Shown in pieces: positions 15,660 through 24,462 of a stretch of 64,000 bases of DNA. Source of the DNA: an uncultured Parabacteroides sp. (GTDB lineage: Bacteria; Bacteroidota; Bacteroidia; Bacteroidales; Tannerellaceae); assembly GCA_934718155.1 (NCBI GenBank), contig CAKUZF010000001.1:76044-140043 (forward strand), given 5' to 3'. Below the pieces are notes generated by a model. It saw nothing but the letters and a program-made list of their open reading frames with translations. It had not been told where the DNA came from and made no database searches. The position numbers and the translations under genes were made by a program. Every line of letters begins with the position of its first letter. Position 1 is the first letter of the stretch.

Positions 15660-17717
15660 ATGAATAGATGGTTGATAAGCCTGTGTATAATAGGGTTTAT
15701 ATCAAGTGATTTGGCTTATAGTCAGCAATATAGAATTGTTGATAATTGGCGCGACTATGTCGCTGATTTGGCAGCCGAGAGTGAGGATGCGGAGCAGATA
15801 GAGGCTCTTTATGCCGACCTTTCTTACTTGGCGGAGCATCCACTCGATGTAAATAGGTTGACGCATGAGCAGCTGAAACGGCTCCCTTTCCTCACCGACA
15901 ATCAGATTGAGGCACTTATTGTTTATCCGCAGCGTTATGGCGAACTAAGCACGCTCTACGAATTGAAGCAGATCGAGGTGTTGGATGGAACTACACTCTC
16001 GTTGCTCTTGCCCTTTGTGAAGGTTGGTGAAAAGAGTGTTGAAAAACGGTTATTTACCAGTGGAAATATGTTGAAATATGGAAATAATGAATTGGTAATC
16101 AAGTATGATCAATGTTTACAGCGAAAAAGCGGTTATCAACCGATTTCGGATAGTTTATCTCAGCTTTATCCTAACCGGCATTACTTGGGTGAACCCTTCT
16201 ACCATTCCGTGCGTTATTCATACAGCTTTGACGATCGGCTGCTAATGGGATTTGTGGCTGAAAAAGATGCTGGAGAACCCTTTGCAAAGTCTATTCATAA
16301 AGGGTATGATTACTATTCGGCACATCTTTTCTTGAAAGATATGAACCGGGTAAAAAGTTTGGCCATTGGCGACTATAAGGTGTCGTTTGGGCAGGGATTG
16401 GTGGTGAGTCATGAGTTTTCGGTCAGCAAGTCGGCCCAAGTGGCACAAATTGAGCGGCGTGGACAGGGGTTCAGGCGTCATTATTCCACCAACGAGCAGG
16501 ACTTTTTCCGTGGGGCTGCCGCCACTTTGCGCTTCGGTCGATGGGCATTGAGCGGTTTTTACTCCTTCCGCAAATGGGATGCGGGGCTGGATAGCCTGAC
16601 CTTCAAAGCTTGGAAGCGCGACGGGCTGCATCGCCTGCCACGGGATTGGAACAAGCGACACACAGTGTCCGTGCAGAGTTATGGCGGAAATGTACGCTGG
16701 GAAATTCCAAAGGTACAAATCGGGCTGACGGCTATAGGCTATTCGTTTGGCCGCTACCAGTTGCAACCCGCTGAGAAACCTTATACCCGTTTCTACCTCA
16801 GCGGCTCTACGGGTTTCAACATGAGTGTGGATTATGTGTTGAAAACTGGTGGATTCCGCTTTTTCGGCGAGACGGCTATCGACAAGCAGCGAGCCGTGGC
16901 CACCCTCAACGCCTTACAGTTCACACCCTCTTCCTCCTTCACGCTCTTGGCCTCCTACCGCAACTACGATAAGCGCTATCAAGCCCTGTTTGGCAATGCA
17001 TTCAGTCAGGGGAGCACTGTGCAGAACGAGCAGGGCTGGTATTTGGGCTTGCAGCTGTTTCCATCGCGCCGCTGGCGCCTCTCGCTCTATGGCGACTGGT
17101 TTCGCTTCCCTTGGCTGAAATCTGGTATAGATGCTCCTTCGTCGGGCGAGGAATATATGGCTCAGGTGGATTATACGCCTTCCGTTGGTTTCGCAGCCTA
17201 TCTGCGCTATCGTTATCGCGAGAAAGAGAAGTCTCAGCTGCTCGAAGGTGCTCAGCAGGAGAGCGTGCTGCCTTATAAACAGCACCGCATACGTTATCAA
17301 CAGGTAGTGCGCCTGGCTGATTGGCAGTTGAAGACGGCGGCCGATGGCGTGATTAGCCAGAAGGTGAGTCAGGCCGATAGCCGTGGTATTTTGCTCTCGC
17401 AAGGTGTGGCGTGGCGGCCTCGTCAGCTGCCTCTAAGGATAGAAGGCTATGCAGGTTGGTTTCATACCGACGACAGCAGTAGCCGTATCAGCACTTACGA
17501 GCAAAACCTCCTCTACGCCTTCCAGATGCCTTCGCTCCATGGCGAAGGGGTGCGCTTGGTGTTGACTCTCGAACTGGAGCTCGCCAAGCAACTCTTGCTG
17601 TCGGCAAAACTGGCTGATACGCACTACGCCGATCGCAAACGTATAGGCTCAGACGCTGAACAAATTGATGGATCGCATAAAACTGATCTGTATGCGTTGG
17701 TTAGATGGAAATTTTAA
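15660..17717 (+). CDS. Helix-hairpin-helix domain protein with C-terminal outer-membrane barrel
   Basis: A 685-residue exported protein (signal peptide to about LAYSQ, residue 22). Residues 55-125 contain two ComEA-like helix-hairpin-helix repeats: LDVNRLTHEQLKRLPFLTDNQIEALIVY and ELSTLYELKQIEVLDGTTLSLLLPFV. The remaining 550 residues alternate in the way of beta strands and end VRWKF, with an aromatic terminal residue as in barrel proteins. Such proteins occur across Bacteroidetes and have no established function. The hairpin repeats suggest DNA or protein contact, but in an exported barrel DNA binding is only a guess. It is paired with the barrel gene just upstream. Confidence 0.72.
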   Translation: MNRWLISLCIIGFISSDLAYSQQYRIVDNWRDYVADLAAESEDAEQIEALYADLSYLAEHPLDVNRLTHEQLKRLPFLTDNQIEALIVYPQRYGELSTLYELKQIEVLDGTTLSLLLPFVKVGEKSVEKRLFTSGNMLKYGNNELVIKYDQCLQRKSGYQPISDSLSQLYPNRHYLGEPFYHSVRYSYSFDDRLLMGFVAEKDAGEPFAKSIHKGYDYYSAHLFLKDMNRVKSLAIGDYKVSFGQGLVVSHEFSVSKSAQVAQIERRGQGFRRHYSTNEQDFFRGAAATLRFGRWALSGFYSFRKWDAGLDSLTFKAWKRDGLHRLPRDWNKRHTVSVQSYGGNVRWEIPKVQIGLTAIGYSFGRYQLQPAEKPYTRFYLSGSTGFNMSVDYVLKTGGFRFFGETAIDKQRAVATLNALQFTPSSSFTLLASYRNYDKRYQALFGNAFSQGSTVQNEQGWYLGLQLFPSRRWRLSLYGDWFRFPWLKSGIDAPSSGEEYMAQVDYTPSVGFAAYLRYRYREKEKSQLLEGAQQESVLPYKQHRIRYQQVVRLADWQLKTAADGVISQKVSQADSRGILLSQGVAWRPRQLPLRIEGYAGWFHTDDSSSRISTYEQNLLYAFQMPSLHGEGVRLVLTLELELAKQLLLSAKLADTHYADRKRIGSDAEQIDGSHKTDLYALVRWKF

Positions 17718-17727
17718 GTTAGATTTG
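17697..17727 (+). promoter_or_regulatory. Promoter for the radical SAM gene
   Basis: TTG at 17697-17699, a 20-base spacer and TAGATTTG at 17720-17727 fit the Bacteroides -33/-7 pattern. The -33 part lies in the end of the preceding gene. The transcript would start about 25 bases before the ATG at 17760. Confidence 0.5.
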
Positions 17728-17759
17728 CACATTGTTTAAACTACAAATACAAAACAGCC

Positions 17760-18539
17760 ATGTCAACGCTACTTTTTGATAAGATTGTGTTTGGGCCGAT
17801 CCATAGCCGACGCTTGGGTGTTTCGCTGGGTATGAACCTGCTGCCTACTGATGGCAAGGTATGCTCCTTCGACTGTATCTACTGCGAATGCGGCTTCAAC
17901 AAAGACCGGAAGGCACAGCGCCGGATGCCCACCCGCGAGGAGGTGAGCGAGTCGCTGCGTGAGCGGCTAACACAGATGCAGGCCGACGGTGTGACCCCCG
18001 ACGTGATTACCTTCGCTGGTAACGGTGAGCCAACCTTGCATCCTGATTTTGAGTACATCATATCCGATACAATAGTAACGCGCGATGCCATTTGCCCGAA
18101 GGCTAAGATTGCCGTGTTATCGAATGCTACTCAGTTGCACAAGGAGTCGGTTTGCCGAGCGTTGAACCGTGTAGACGATAATATACTGAAGATCGATTCG
18201 GTGTTAGATAGTCGTATCTGGCAGATAGACCGTCCGCACGCTTCCGGCTTCGGCTTTGCCCAGCTGTTGGAGCAACTGAAGCGTTTCGATGGCAACTTGA
18301 TGATCCAGACCATGTTTCTCAAAGGCGATGTGGATGGCCAGTCGGTTAACAACATGACCGAAGAGGAGATCACAGGCTGGCTCGATGCCTTGCGCCAAAT
18401 TGCGCCCAAGCAGGTGATGATCTACACGATCGATCGTGAAACACCCGCCAAGGGATTGCTAAAAGCCACCCACGAGGAGCTTGACGGCATCGCCGAGCGT
18501 GTGCGTCAAGCGGGATTCAACGTGAGTGTCTCTTATTGA
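17760..18539 (+). CDS. Radical SAM enzyme of the COG0731 type
   Basis: A 259-residue protein with the radical SAM cluster motif CSFDCIYC (CX3CX2C, about residues 35-42), the preceding FGPIHSRRLGVSLGMNLLP block and the SAM-binding ITFAGNGEPTLHPDF (about residues 80-94). This N-terminal layout is that of COG0731 Fe-S oxidoreductases, related to TYW1, whose bacterial members mostly lack a known substrate. There is no adjacent peptide or cofactor gene that would suggest one: the neighbours are an outer-membrane barrel upstream and a glycosidase lipoprotein downstream. I make no substrate claim. Confidence 0.85.
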   Translation: MSTLLFDKIVFGPIHSRRLGVSLGMNLLPTDGKVCSFDCIYCECGFNKDRKAQRRMPTREEVSESLRERLTQMQADGVTPDVITFAGNGEPTLHPDFEYIISDTIVTRDAICPKAKIAVLSNATQLHKESVCRALNRVDDNILKIDSVLDSRIWQIDRPHASGFGFAQLLEQLKRFDGNLMIQTMFLKGDVDGQSVNNMTEEEITGWLDALRQIAPKQVMIYTIDRETPAKGLLKATHEELDGIAERVRQAGFNVSVSY

Positions 18540-18586
18540 GAACAGATATATAAGAAAGGGTTTAAAACATTATATTAAGTCACAAT

Positions 18587-21500
18587 ATGAATTTATCAAC
18601 AAGCAAAAAACATTTCTCCAAGCTGTGGGCTCTTTGCGGAGCTATGGCTGCTACCGCTTTCTTGAGCGGCTGCGGACAGCAGGGAGGACCTACCGAGAAC
18701 TTTGAGCGGTCGGACTATTACACCCGAGGGATTGGCCAGTATCCTGGCGACCCGAAGGAGGATTTCTCGCCCGACTTGAAGCCCGATCAAACCTACCGCA
18801 ACTTGGCGCTCCTGCGCAGTGCGTTCAACTCGTCGAGTTACGACTACAACTTGACAGCTCAGCTGGTGACCGACGGCGTTGTGAGCCAGGAATACCCCAA
18901 ATACCTCGACCTGACAACTGCCGACGGCCCTGTGGCACGCCGAGAGCGTGAGTGGATGCTCGATCGTGGCCCCTATTCGCGCAACGCGGTGGTAGGTGCG
19001 GATGCCTACTATCAGTTCTCGCTGAAGAGCGGCTGGACTGAGAAGGCCGACCAGGTGAAGTTTCGCGGTAGCGTGGCTTTCGACGAGAGCAAGACAAAGG
19101 GTGGTTACGCCATCATCTGCGAAGGCTCGAACGACGGCTCTACCTGGGTGGAGCTGGGCAGTTTGAAAGGCAGCGGCATGCCGGGCAAGGAGTCGCGTTA
19201 CAAAGCCCATTCCGATCCAAATAAGAACAGCTGGGATCCGGGCGAGCTGCCAACCCGTTCGCTCGACGAGACCATTGCCTTGAAGGGTGGCGAGGAATAC
19301 GCCAACTACCGCATGCGCTTCCAGATGGAGGGTGCCGTCTATTGGTCGTTCTATGAGATCGATTTCTATGAGAAGGATCAGCAAGAGCCGATCTGCCTTC
19401 TCCCCTCAAAATTTTTCAACAGTGCCTGGATGAGTGCTACGGCAGGCGAAGAGTGGGTATCGGTCGATTTGGGCAGTCAGTCTACCTTCGACAAGGTGAA
19501 GCTCAACTGGATCAACAAAGCTGTGAAAGGTAAGGTGCAAGCCTCAGCCGATGGCGTGCAATGGAAAGACCTGGCCGACCTGCCGGGCGGCGACAACTTG
19601 GCCGACGAGGTGGCCGTCGATGGCAAGGGTCGCTACGTGCGTGTCTTGATGAGTGAGTCGGCCGACGGTGGTCGCTACGTGTTGAGCGAGATGGAAGTTA
19701 TGGGCAAAGGTGGCCTCGTGGCTCAGCCAGTGGCTGCTCCTGCGCCCACTGAGCGCGAGATACGACTTTCTGGTGGCGACTGGAAAGTGCAGCGTGCTTC
19801 TCAGGTGACTGCTTCGGGTGAGGAAATCTCCAAGCCTGGCTTCCAGCCTGAAGGCTGGGTGGTAGCCACAGTGCCGGGCACAGTGTTGAGCAGCTACAAG
19901 AACGCAGGTGCCGTGCCCAATCCTAACTATGCCGACAATATCTTTATGATATCAGAGTCGTTTTTCAACTCCAACTTCTGGTATAGAGATGCCTTCGAGG
20001 TGCCTGCAGGATTCAAGAAAGACCGTGTGTTCCTCAACTTCGACGGAATCAACTGGAAGGCTAACGTCTATCTGAATGGTCAGAAGTTAGGCTTGATCGA
20101 AGGAGCCTTCATCCGTGGCGTTTTCGACGTGACAGACAAACTGGTCGAAGGACAGAACGTCGTGGCGGTTGAGATTGTGAAGAATGCCCATATTGGTGCC
20201 ATCAAAGAGAAGTATGAGAAGAACACCGACTTCAACGGCGGTATCTTAGGAGCCGACAATCCCACGTTCCACGCCTCAATCGGCTGGGACTGGATCTCTA
20301 CGATCCGTGGCCGCAACATCGGTATTTGGAACGACGTAAGCCTAACGACAACGGGCGATGTCACCATTCAGGATCCTTTTGTGCAGGCCGTATTGCCGTT
20401 GCCCGACACTACTTCGGCCGTCTTGACGCCCGAGGTGATTGTTAAGAACCACGCCTCGGCTTCTGTGTCGGGTGTGTTGAGCGGAAAGGTGGGCGACATC
20501 ACCTTCGAGCAGCCTGTCGAGCTGAAGGCAGGCGAGCAGAAGACTGTCGTTTTCGACCCTGCCAAGTTTGCGCAGTTGAAGGTGCAGAATCCACGCCTCT
20601 GGTGGCCTAAAGGCTATGGCGAGCCCTATCTGCACGACGCTAATTTCACCTTCAAGATTGGAGATAAAGTATCAGATGCGGAAGACTTCAAGGTGGGTAT
20701 CCGTCAGATGACGCACAATGAGAACAATGGCATTCTGAGCCTCTTCGTCAACGGTCGTCGTTTCATAGGCCGTGGTGGAAACTGGGGCTTCGGCGAGTCT
20801 AACCTGAATTATCGCGGACGTGAGTATGACATCGCCGTGGGTTATCATGCCGACATGAACTTCACGATGATGCGCAACTGGGTAGGACAGATTGGCGACA
20901 AGGAACTTTATGAGGCTTGCGACCGCCATGGCGTCATGATCTGGCAAGACTTCTGGCTGGCCAACCCCGCCGACGGTCCAGATCCCTACTACCCTGAGAT
21001 GTTCATCGCTAATGCCGAAGACTACGTGAAGCGTTTCCGTAGCCACGCTTCTATAGGTCTCTATTGCGGACGTAACGAGGGCTTCCCGCCCGAGCAGATC
21101 GACAAGGCCTTGCGCCGCATTGTTAAGGCTGATCATCCCGGTCTGCACTACATCTCCAGTTCGGCTGACGAGGTGGTTAGTGGCCATGGTCCCTACCGTG
21201 CGTTGCCCGTCAAGGAGTATTTCGCTCTGAAGAATGGCTCCGACAAGTTCCACAGTGAACGAGGAATGCCCAACGTGATGAACTACGAGAGCTTGCAGCG
21301 CACCTTCTCGCCCGACGCAATGTGGCCACAGAACGGTCAGTGGGGTCAGCACGACTACACGATGGAGGGCGCACAGTCTTGTGCTTCGTTCAACCAAATC
21401 ATCGCCAAAGGCTTTGGTGAGCCGCAGAGTGCCAAGGAGTTCGCCGACCTGGCGCAGTGGGTCAACTACGACGGCTATCGAGGCATGTTCGAGTCGCGCA

Positions 21501-22216
21501 GCCTTAATCGTAAGGGTCTCCTGCTCTGGATGACGCATCCCTGCTGGCCCTCGATGGTTTGGCAGACCTACGACTACTATTTCGAGCCTACCGCTGCCTA
21601 TTTCGGCTGTAAGAAGGCCAATGAGCCGCTCCATATCCAGTGGAACCCTGTGACCGATGAGGTTGAGGTTGTGAACTATAGCGCTGGTCTCCACAAGGGT
21701 TTGACAGCTAAGGCGCAGCTTATCAATATGGATGGCTCGGTGGCTTGGGAGAAAGAGGCTACTATCGACAGCGAGGAAGATACGACGGGCAAGTGCATTA
21801 AGCTGGAGTTCCCAGCCGACCTCAGCGCTGCCCACTATGTGAAGCTGACGCTGACTGAAAACGGACAGCTCGTGTCGGACAACTTCTACTTGCGTGGCAC
21901 CGAAGAGGGCAATTACCAGGCATTGCGCCAGTTGCCCAAGGTGGAGTTTACTCCGTCTATCCAGACGCAGAAGGGTACTGATGGTACCTGGACAGCCACT
22001 GTGGCCCTCGAGAATAAGAGCAACACGCCTGCCCTGCTGATTCGTGTCAACGTGCTTGGCGCAAGCAGTGGCGAGCAGATCCTGCCGATGTTCTATAGTG
22101 ACAACTATTTCTCGTTGCTCCCAGGCGAGCAAAAGACCGTGAACATTCACTGGACCGATGCCGACACGCGTGGCGAGCAGCCAAAGATCGTTGTTTCGGG
22201 ATTCAATGTGAAGTAG
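18587..22216 (+). CDS. Glycoside hydrolase family 2 lipoprotein with discoidin-type domain
   Basis: A 1209-residue lipoprotein with signal peptide and lipobox LSGC (Cys29). Residues about 270-375 look like an F5/8-type C (discoidin) sugar-binding module (WVSVDLGSQSTFDKVKLNW, GRYVRVLMSES). The GH2 part runs from about 390: sugar-binding domain (REIRLSGGDWKVQRASQ), immunoglobulin-like sandwich, then a TIM barrel with GRGGNWGFGES, acid/base Glu831 in CGRNEGFPP and probable nucleophile Glu891 in FHSERGMPN. The barrel motifs are closest to the beta-mannosidase and exo-glucosaminidase (CsxA) branch of GH2 rather than to LacZ. The substrate is likely a host or dietary glycan, not resolved further. 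It stands alone and is followed by strong terminators. Confidence 0.85.
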   Translation: MNLSTSKKHFSKLWALCGAMAATAFLSGCGQQGGPTENFERSDYYTRGIGQYPGDPKEDFSPDLKPDQTYRNLALLRSAFNSSSYDYNLTAQLVTDGVVSQEYPKYLDLTTADGPVARREREWMLDRGPYSRNAVVGADAYYQFSLKSGWTEKADQVKFRGSVAFDESKTKGGYAIICEGSNDGSTWVELGSLKGSGMPGKESRYKAHSDPNKNSWDPGELPTRSLDETIALKGGEEYANYRMRFQMEGAVYWSFYEIDFYEKDQQEPICLLPSKFFNSAWMSATAGEEWVSVDLGSQSTFDKVKLNWINKAVKGKVQASADGVQWKDLADLPGGDNLADEVAVDGKGRYVRVLMSESADGGRYVLSEMEVMGKGGLVAQPVAAPAPTEREIRLSGGDWKVQRASQVTASGEEISKPGFQPEGWVVATVPGTVLSSYKNAGAVPNPNYADNIFMISESFFNSNFWYRDAFEVPAGFKKDRVFLNFDGINWKANVYLNGQKLGLIEGAFIRGVFDVTDKLVEGQNVVAVEIVKNAHIGAIKEKYEKNTDFNGGILGADNPTFHASIGWDWISTIRGRNIGIWNDVSLTTTGDVTIQDPFVQAVLPLPDTTSAVLTPEVIVKNHASASVSGVLSGKVGDITFEQPVELKAGEQKTVVFDPAKFAQLKVQNPRLWWPKGYGEPYLHDANFTFKIGDKVSDAEDFKVGIRQMTHNENNGILSLFVNGRRFIGRGGNWGFGESNLNYRGREYDIAVGYHADMNFTMMRNWVGQIGDKELYEACDRHGVMIWQDFWLANPADGPDPYYPEMFIANAEDYVKRFRSHASIGLYCGRNEGFPPEQIDKALRRIVKADHPGLHYISSSADEVVSGHGPYRALPVKEYFALKNGSDKFHSERGMPNVMNYESLQRTFSPDAMWPQNGQWGQHDYTMEGAQSCASFNQIIAKGFGEPQSAKEFADLAQWVNYDGYRGMFESRSLNRKGLLLWMTHPCWPSMVWQTYDYYFEPTAAYFGCKKANEPLHIQWNPVTDEVEVVNYSAGLHKGLTAKAQLINMDGSVAWEKEATIDSEEDTTGKCIKLEFPADLSAAHYVKLTLTENGQLVSDNFYLRGTEEGNYQALRQLPKVEFTPSIQTQKGTDGTWTATVALENKSNTPALLIRVNVLGASSGEQILPMFYSDNYFSLLPGEQKTVNIHWTDADTRGEQPKIVVSGFNVK

Positions 22217-22218
22217 CC

Positions 22219-22271
22219 ATCCTTCTCACCCCCTTTCCGCTTTGGGGGTGAAAGGGATGCCTCCTTTTTTT
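22219..22271 (+). terminator. Terminator after the GH2 gene
   Basis: A 15-base arm (22219-22233) pairs with 22244-22258, with one wobble and one mismatch and a perfect TCACCCCC/GGGGGTGA core. It is followed by a seven-base T-run at 22265-22271. It starts two bases after the GH2 stop codon. Confidence 0.85.
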
Positions 22272-22277
22272 AGATAG

Positions 22278-22333
22278 AGGTCTGGCTGCGCAGAGCGTCC
22301 GAGCGGATTGCTATGCGCAGCCAGACCTGTCTT
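22278..22333 (+). terminator. Second long hairpin downstream of GH2, probable back-up terminator
   Basis: AGGTCTGGCTGCGCA (22278-22292) and TGCGCAGCCAGACCT (22314-22328) are perfect 15-base inverted repeats around a 21-base loop that itself contains TCCG/CGGA. GTCTTTTTG follows on the plus strand. Confidence 0.6.
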
Positions 22334-22601
22334 TTTGTTGCGGCTATACTGCCAGCTTGGCTTGCCTATTTGTCAGTTAATCAGCGGGAAATATTAAGAT
22401 AATTTGCAAGGGTTTAAAAGGGGAGCATGATGGTTTAAAATAGTTTGCGGAGGGTTAAAGCGCCGCTTTTGTCGCCCAGCCTTAGGTAGGGGCTGGCATG
22501 CGTTTTGCACTATTCGAAGTGAATTCGGGAAGCCGAAAGGCAGAGAGGGTTCAGAAAGATAACTAAAAATAGAACCATTTAAAGAATAGGAGATAAATAC
22601 T
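22334..22601. other. Intergenic region upstream of hsp20
   Basis: No gene is visible. GGTTTAAA, GGTTTAAA and GGTTAAAG begin at 22411, 22432 and 22453, a 21-base spacing. A CCAGCC/GGCTGG stem sits at 22476-22496. The hsp20 promoter must lie here, but I see no perfect TAnnTTTG and no CIRCE-type inverted repeat. Confidence 0.4.
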
Positions 22602-23051
22602 ATGACACCTGCAATGAGAAGAAGCTATAACAATAATCAGAATTGGTTGCCGACATTCTTCAACGATTTCTTCGACAACGATTGGATGTTGAAAGCTAAC
22701 GCTACAGCTCCGGCTATTAACGTGATTGAAAACGAGAAAGACTATAAGGTTGAGTTGGCCGCTCCCGGTATGACAAAGGAAGACTTTAACATACAGTTGG
22801 GTAATGAGGGCGAACTGACAATCACGATGGAGAAGAAGAGCGACACGAAAGAGGAGCCGAAAAATGAGAATAAGAAATACCTGCGTAGGGAGTTTTCTTA
22901 TACGAAGTTCCAGCAGTCTTTTGTATTGCCCGACGATGTGGATAAGGCGAAGATCAGTGCCAGCGTGAACGATGGCGTGCTGACGATCGACTTGCCTAAA
23001 CAAGCTATCGAGGAGAAGGCTAATGCCAGTCGTGCGATTGAGATTCACTAA
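22602..23051 (+). CDS. Small heat-shock protein, Hsp20/alpha-crystallin family
   Basis: A 149-residue protein of the usual size for bacterial Hsp20. A short N-terminal arm (NNQNWLPTFFNDFFDNDWML) is followed by the alpha-crystallin domain (about residues 40-135: AINVIENEKDYKVELAAPGMTKEDFNIQL through YLRREFSYTKFQQSFVLPDDVDKAKISASVNDGVLTIDLPK). It lacks a clear C-terminal IxI motif; the tail is QAIEEKANASRAIEIH, whose last residues IEI could serve. These proteins hold unfolding proteins in the cytosol. The start ATG at 22602 has TAGGAGATAAATACT upstream. Confidence 0.95.
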   Translation: MTPAMRRSYNNNQNWLPTFFNDFFDNDWMLKANATAPAINVIENEKDYKVELAAPGMTKEDFNIQLGNEGELTITMEKKSDTKEEPKNENKKYLRREFSYTKFQQSFVLPDDVDKAKISASVNDGVLTIDLPKQAIEEKANASRAIEIH

Positions 23052-23067
23052 TCATCATTGAATAAGG

Positions 23068-23128
23068 AAACGCCGTTTCCGACGCGTCGATGAAAAAGAG
23101 ACGTTGTCAGAAGCGGCGTTTTTTTTTG
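23068..23128 (+). terminator. Terminator after hsp20
   Basis: AAACGCCGTTTC (23068-23079) pairs with GAAGCGGCGTTT (23110-23121) with one wobble. The T-run extends to 23128. It separates hsp20 from the convergent hflX. Confidence 0.85.
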
Positions 23129-23153
23129 TGCGTTCCGTTTGTGCCCCTTAGGC

Positions 23154-24365
23154 TTACTCCTCGTCGTAGTGCTGGAAGAGGAAGTCGTTATAGGGGAAGC
23201 GGGTGACGTGGATCTGCTTTATGCGCTCGTAGAGCAACGCCTTGAGCGCCTCAATGTTGGTGCGCTCTTTGGCCGAGATGAAGAGGCAATCGCCAGGCAT
23301 CTTGTTCATCCAGGTGTCTTTCAGCTCGTCGAGGGTGATGTTCTCGCGTGTGCGGGGCGAGAGGTCGTCAGCCTCCTTAGGTACGAAGGTGAAGGCATCC
23401 ACTTTGTTAAACACCAAGATCATGGGCTTCTCGCGATCGTCGATCTCAGCTAAGGTGCGGTTCACCACCTCGATCTGTTCCTCAAAGGTAGGGTGAGAGA
23501 TGTCGACAATATGCACCAGAAGGTCGGCTTCGCGCACCTCGTCGAGGGTCGATTTGAAGCTCTCGACCAGCTCGGTGGGCAATTTGCGGATAAACCCAAC
23601 CGTGTCGGAAAGCAGGAAGGGCAGGTTTTCGATGATTACCTTGCGCACGGTTGTGTCGAGCGTGGCAAACAGCTTGTTCTCGGCAAAAACCTCGCTCTTG
23701 CTCAGGAGGTTCATGAGCGTAGATTTACCCACGTTAGTGTAGCCCACGAGTGCTACGCGTACCATCTTCCCGCGGTTCTTGCGCTGCACGCTTTTTTGCT
23801 TGTCGATATCGATCAGCTCACGCTTTAGGCGTGAGATCTTGTCGAGGATGATGCGCTTGTCGGTCTCGAGCTGCGTCTCGCCTGGTCCGCGCATGCCCAC
23901 ACCGCCTCGCTGACGCTCAAGGTGAGTCCAAAGTCGAGTCAGTCGGGGCAGCATATACCGATATTGCGCCAGCTCTACCTGCGCTTTGGCATGGGCTGTT
24001 TGCGCCCGTTTGGCGAAGATGTCAAGAATCAGGTTTGTACGATCAAGTATTTTCACCTGCAGCTCTTTCTCGATGTTGCGCAGCTGCTTGGCTGAGAGCT
24101 CGTCGTCGAAGATCACCACGCCAATCTCGTTCTCAACTACGTATTCCTTGATTTCCTGCAATTTACCAGTTCCTACAAACGTCACTGAGTTGGGCGAATC
24201 GAGCTTCTGCGTGAAGCGTTTCACTGCCTCTACGCCCGCCGTGTCGGCCAGGAATGCCAGTTCGTCCAAATACTCGTTCACCTTCTGCTCATTCTGCTGA
24301 AGGGTGATCAAACCCACTAAAACAGCCTTCTCGGTCTGTGCTTCTGAAATGATAAACTCTTTCAT
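23154..24365 (-). CDS. hflX: GTPase HflX
   Basis: A 403-residue ribosome-associated GTPase that in other bacteria splits stalled or hibernating ribosomes after stress. The N-terminal glycine-rich HflX domain (to about residue 190, with ERQRGGVGMRGPGETQLETDKR as its end) precedes the GTPase domain with G1 GYTNVGKST, G3 DTVGF and G4 NKVD. The start ATG at 24365 has a TATATTCG -7-like word upstream on the minus strand (24372-24379). It is a single gene, convergent with hsp20 and divergent from nadB. Confidence 0.95.
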   Translation of the reverse strand: MKEFIISEAQTEKAVLVGLITLQQNEQKVNEYLDELAFLADTAGVEAVKRFTQKLDSPNSVTFVGTGKLQEIKEYVVENEIGVVIFDDELSAKQLRNIEKELQVKILDRTNLILDIFAKRAQTAHAKAQVELAQYRYMLPRLTRLWTHLERQRGGVGMRGPGETQLETDKRIILDKISRLKRELIDIDKQKSVQRKNRGKMVRVALVGYTNVGKSTLMNLLSKSEVFAENKLFATLDTTVRKVIIENLPFLLSDTVGFIRKLPTELVESFKSTLDEVREADLLVHIVDISHPTFEEQIEVVNRTLAEIDDREKPMILVFNKVDAFTFVPKEADDLSPRTRENITLDELKDTWMNKMPGDCLFISAKERTNIEALKALLYERIKQIHVTRFPYNDFLFQHYDEE

Positions 24366-24443
24366 AGCCGCGAATATACACTATTTTGCGCTTGCGCTAT
24401 CGTTTTTTAGCCGCTAAACATGGTTTCCCATTAGTTTTATTTC

Positions 24444-24451
24444 TAAATTTG
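24444..24451 (+). promoter_or_regulatory. -7 promoter element for nadB
   Basis: TAAATTTG matches TAnnTTTG exactly. The expected transcription start near 24458 leaves only about 5 bases before the ATG at 24463, or 14 before the ATG at 24472. Confidence 0.5.
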
Positions 24452-24462
24452 TGCCACTTAAC

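Noticed and set aside
20672..22150. Long minus-strand open frame opposite the GH2 gene
   Set aside because: It mirrors the GH2 coding sequence, has no plausible start region or domain, and its length follows from the codon bias of the real gene.
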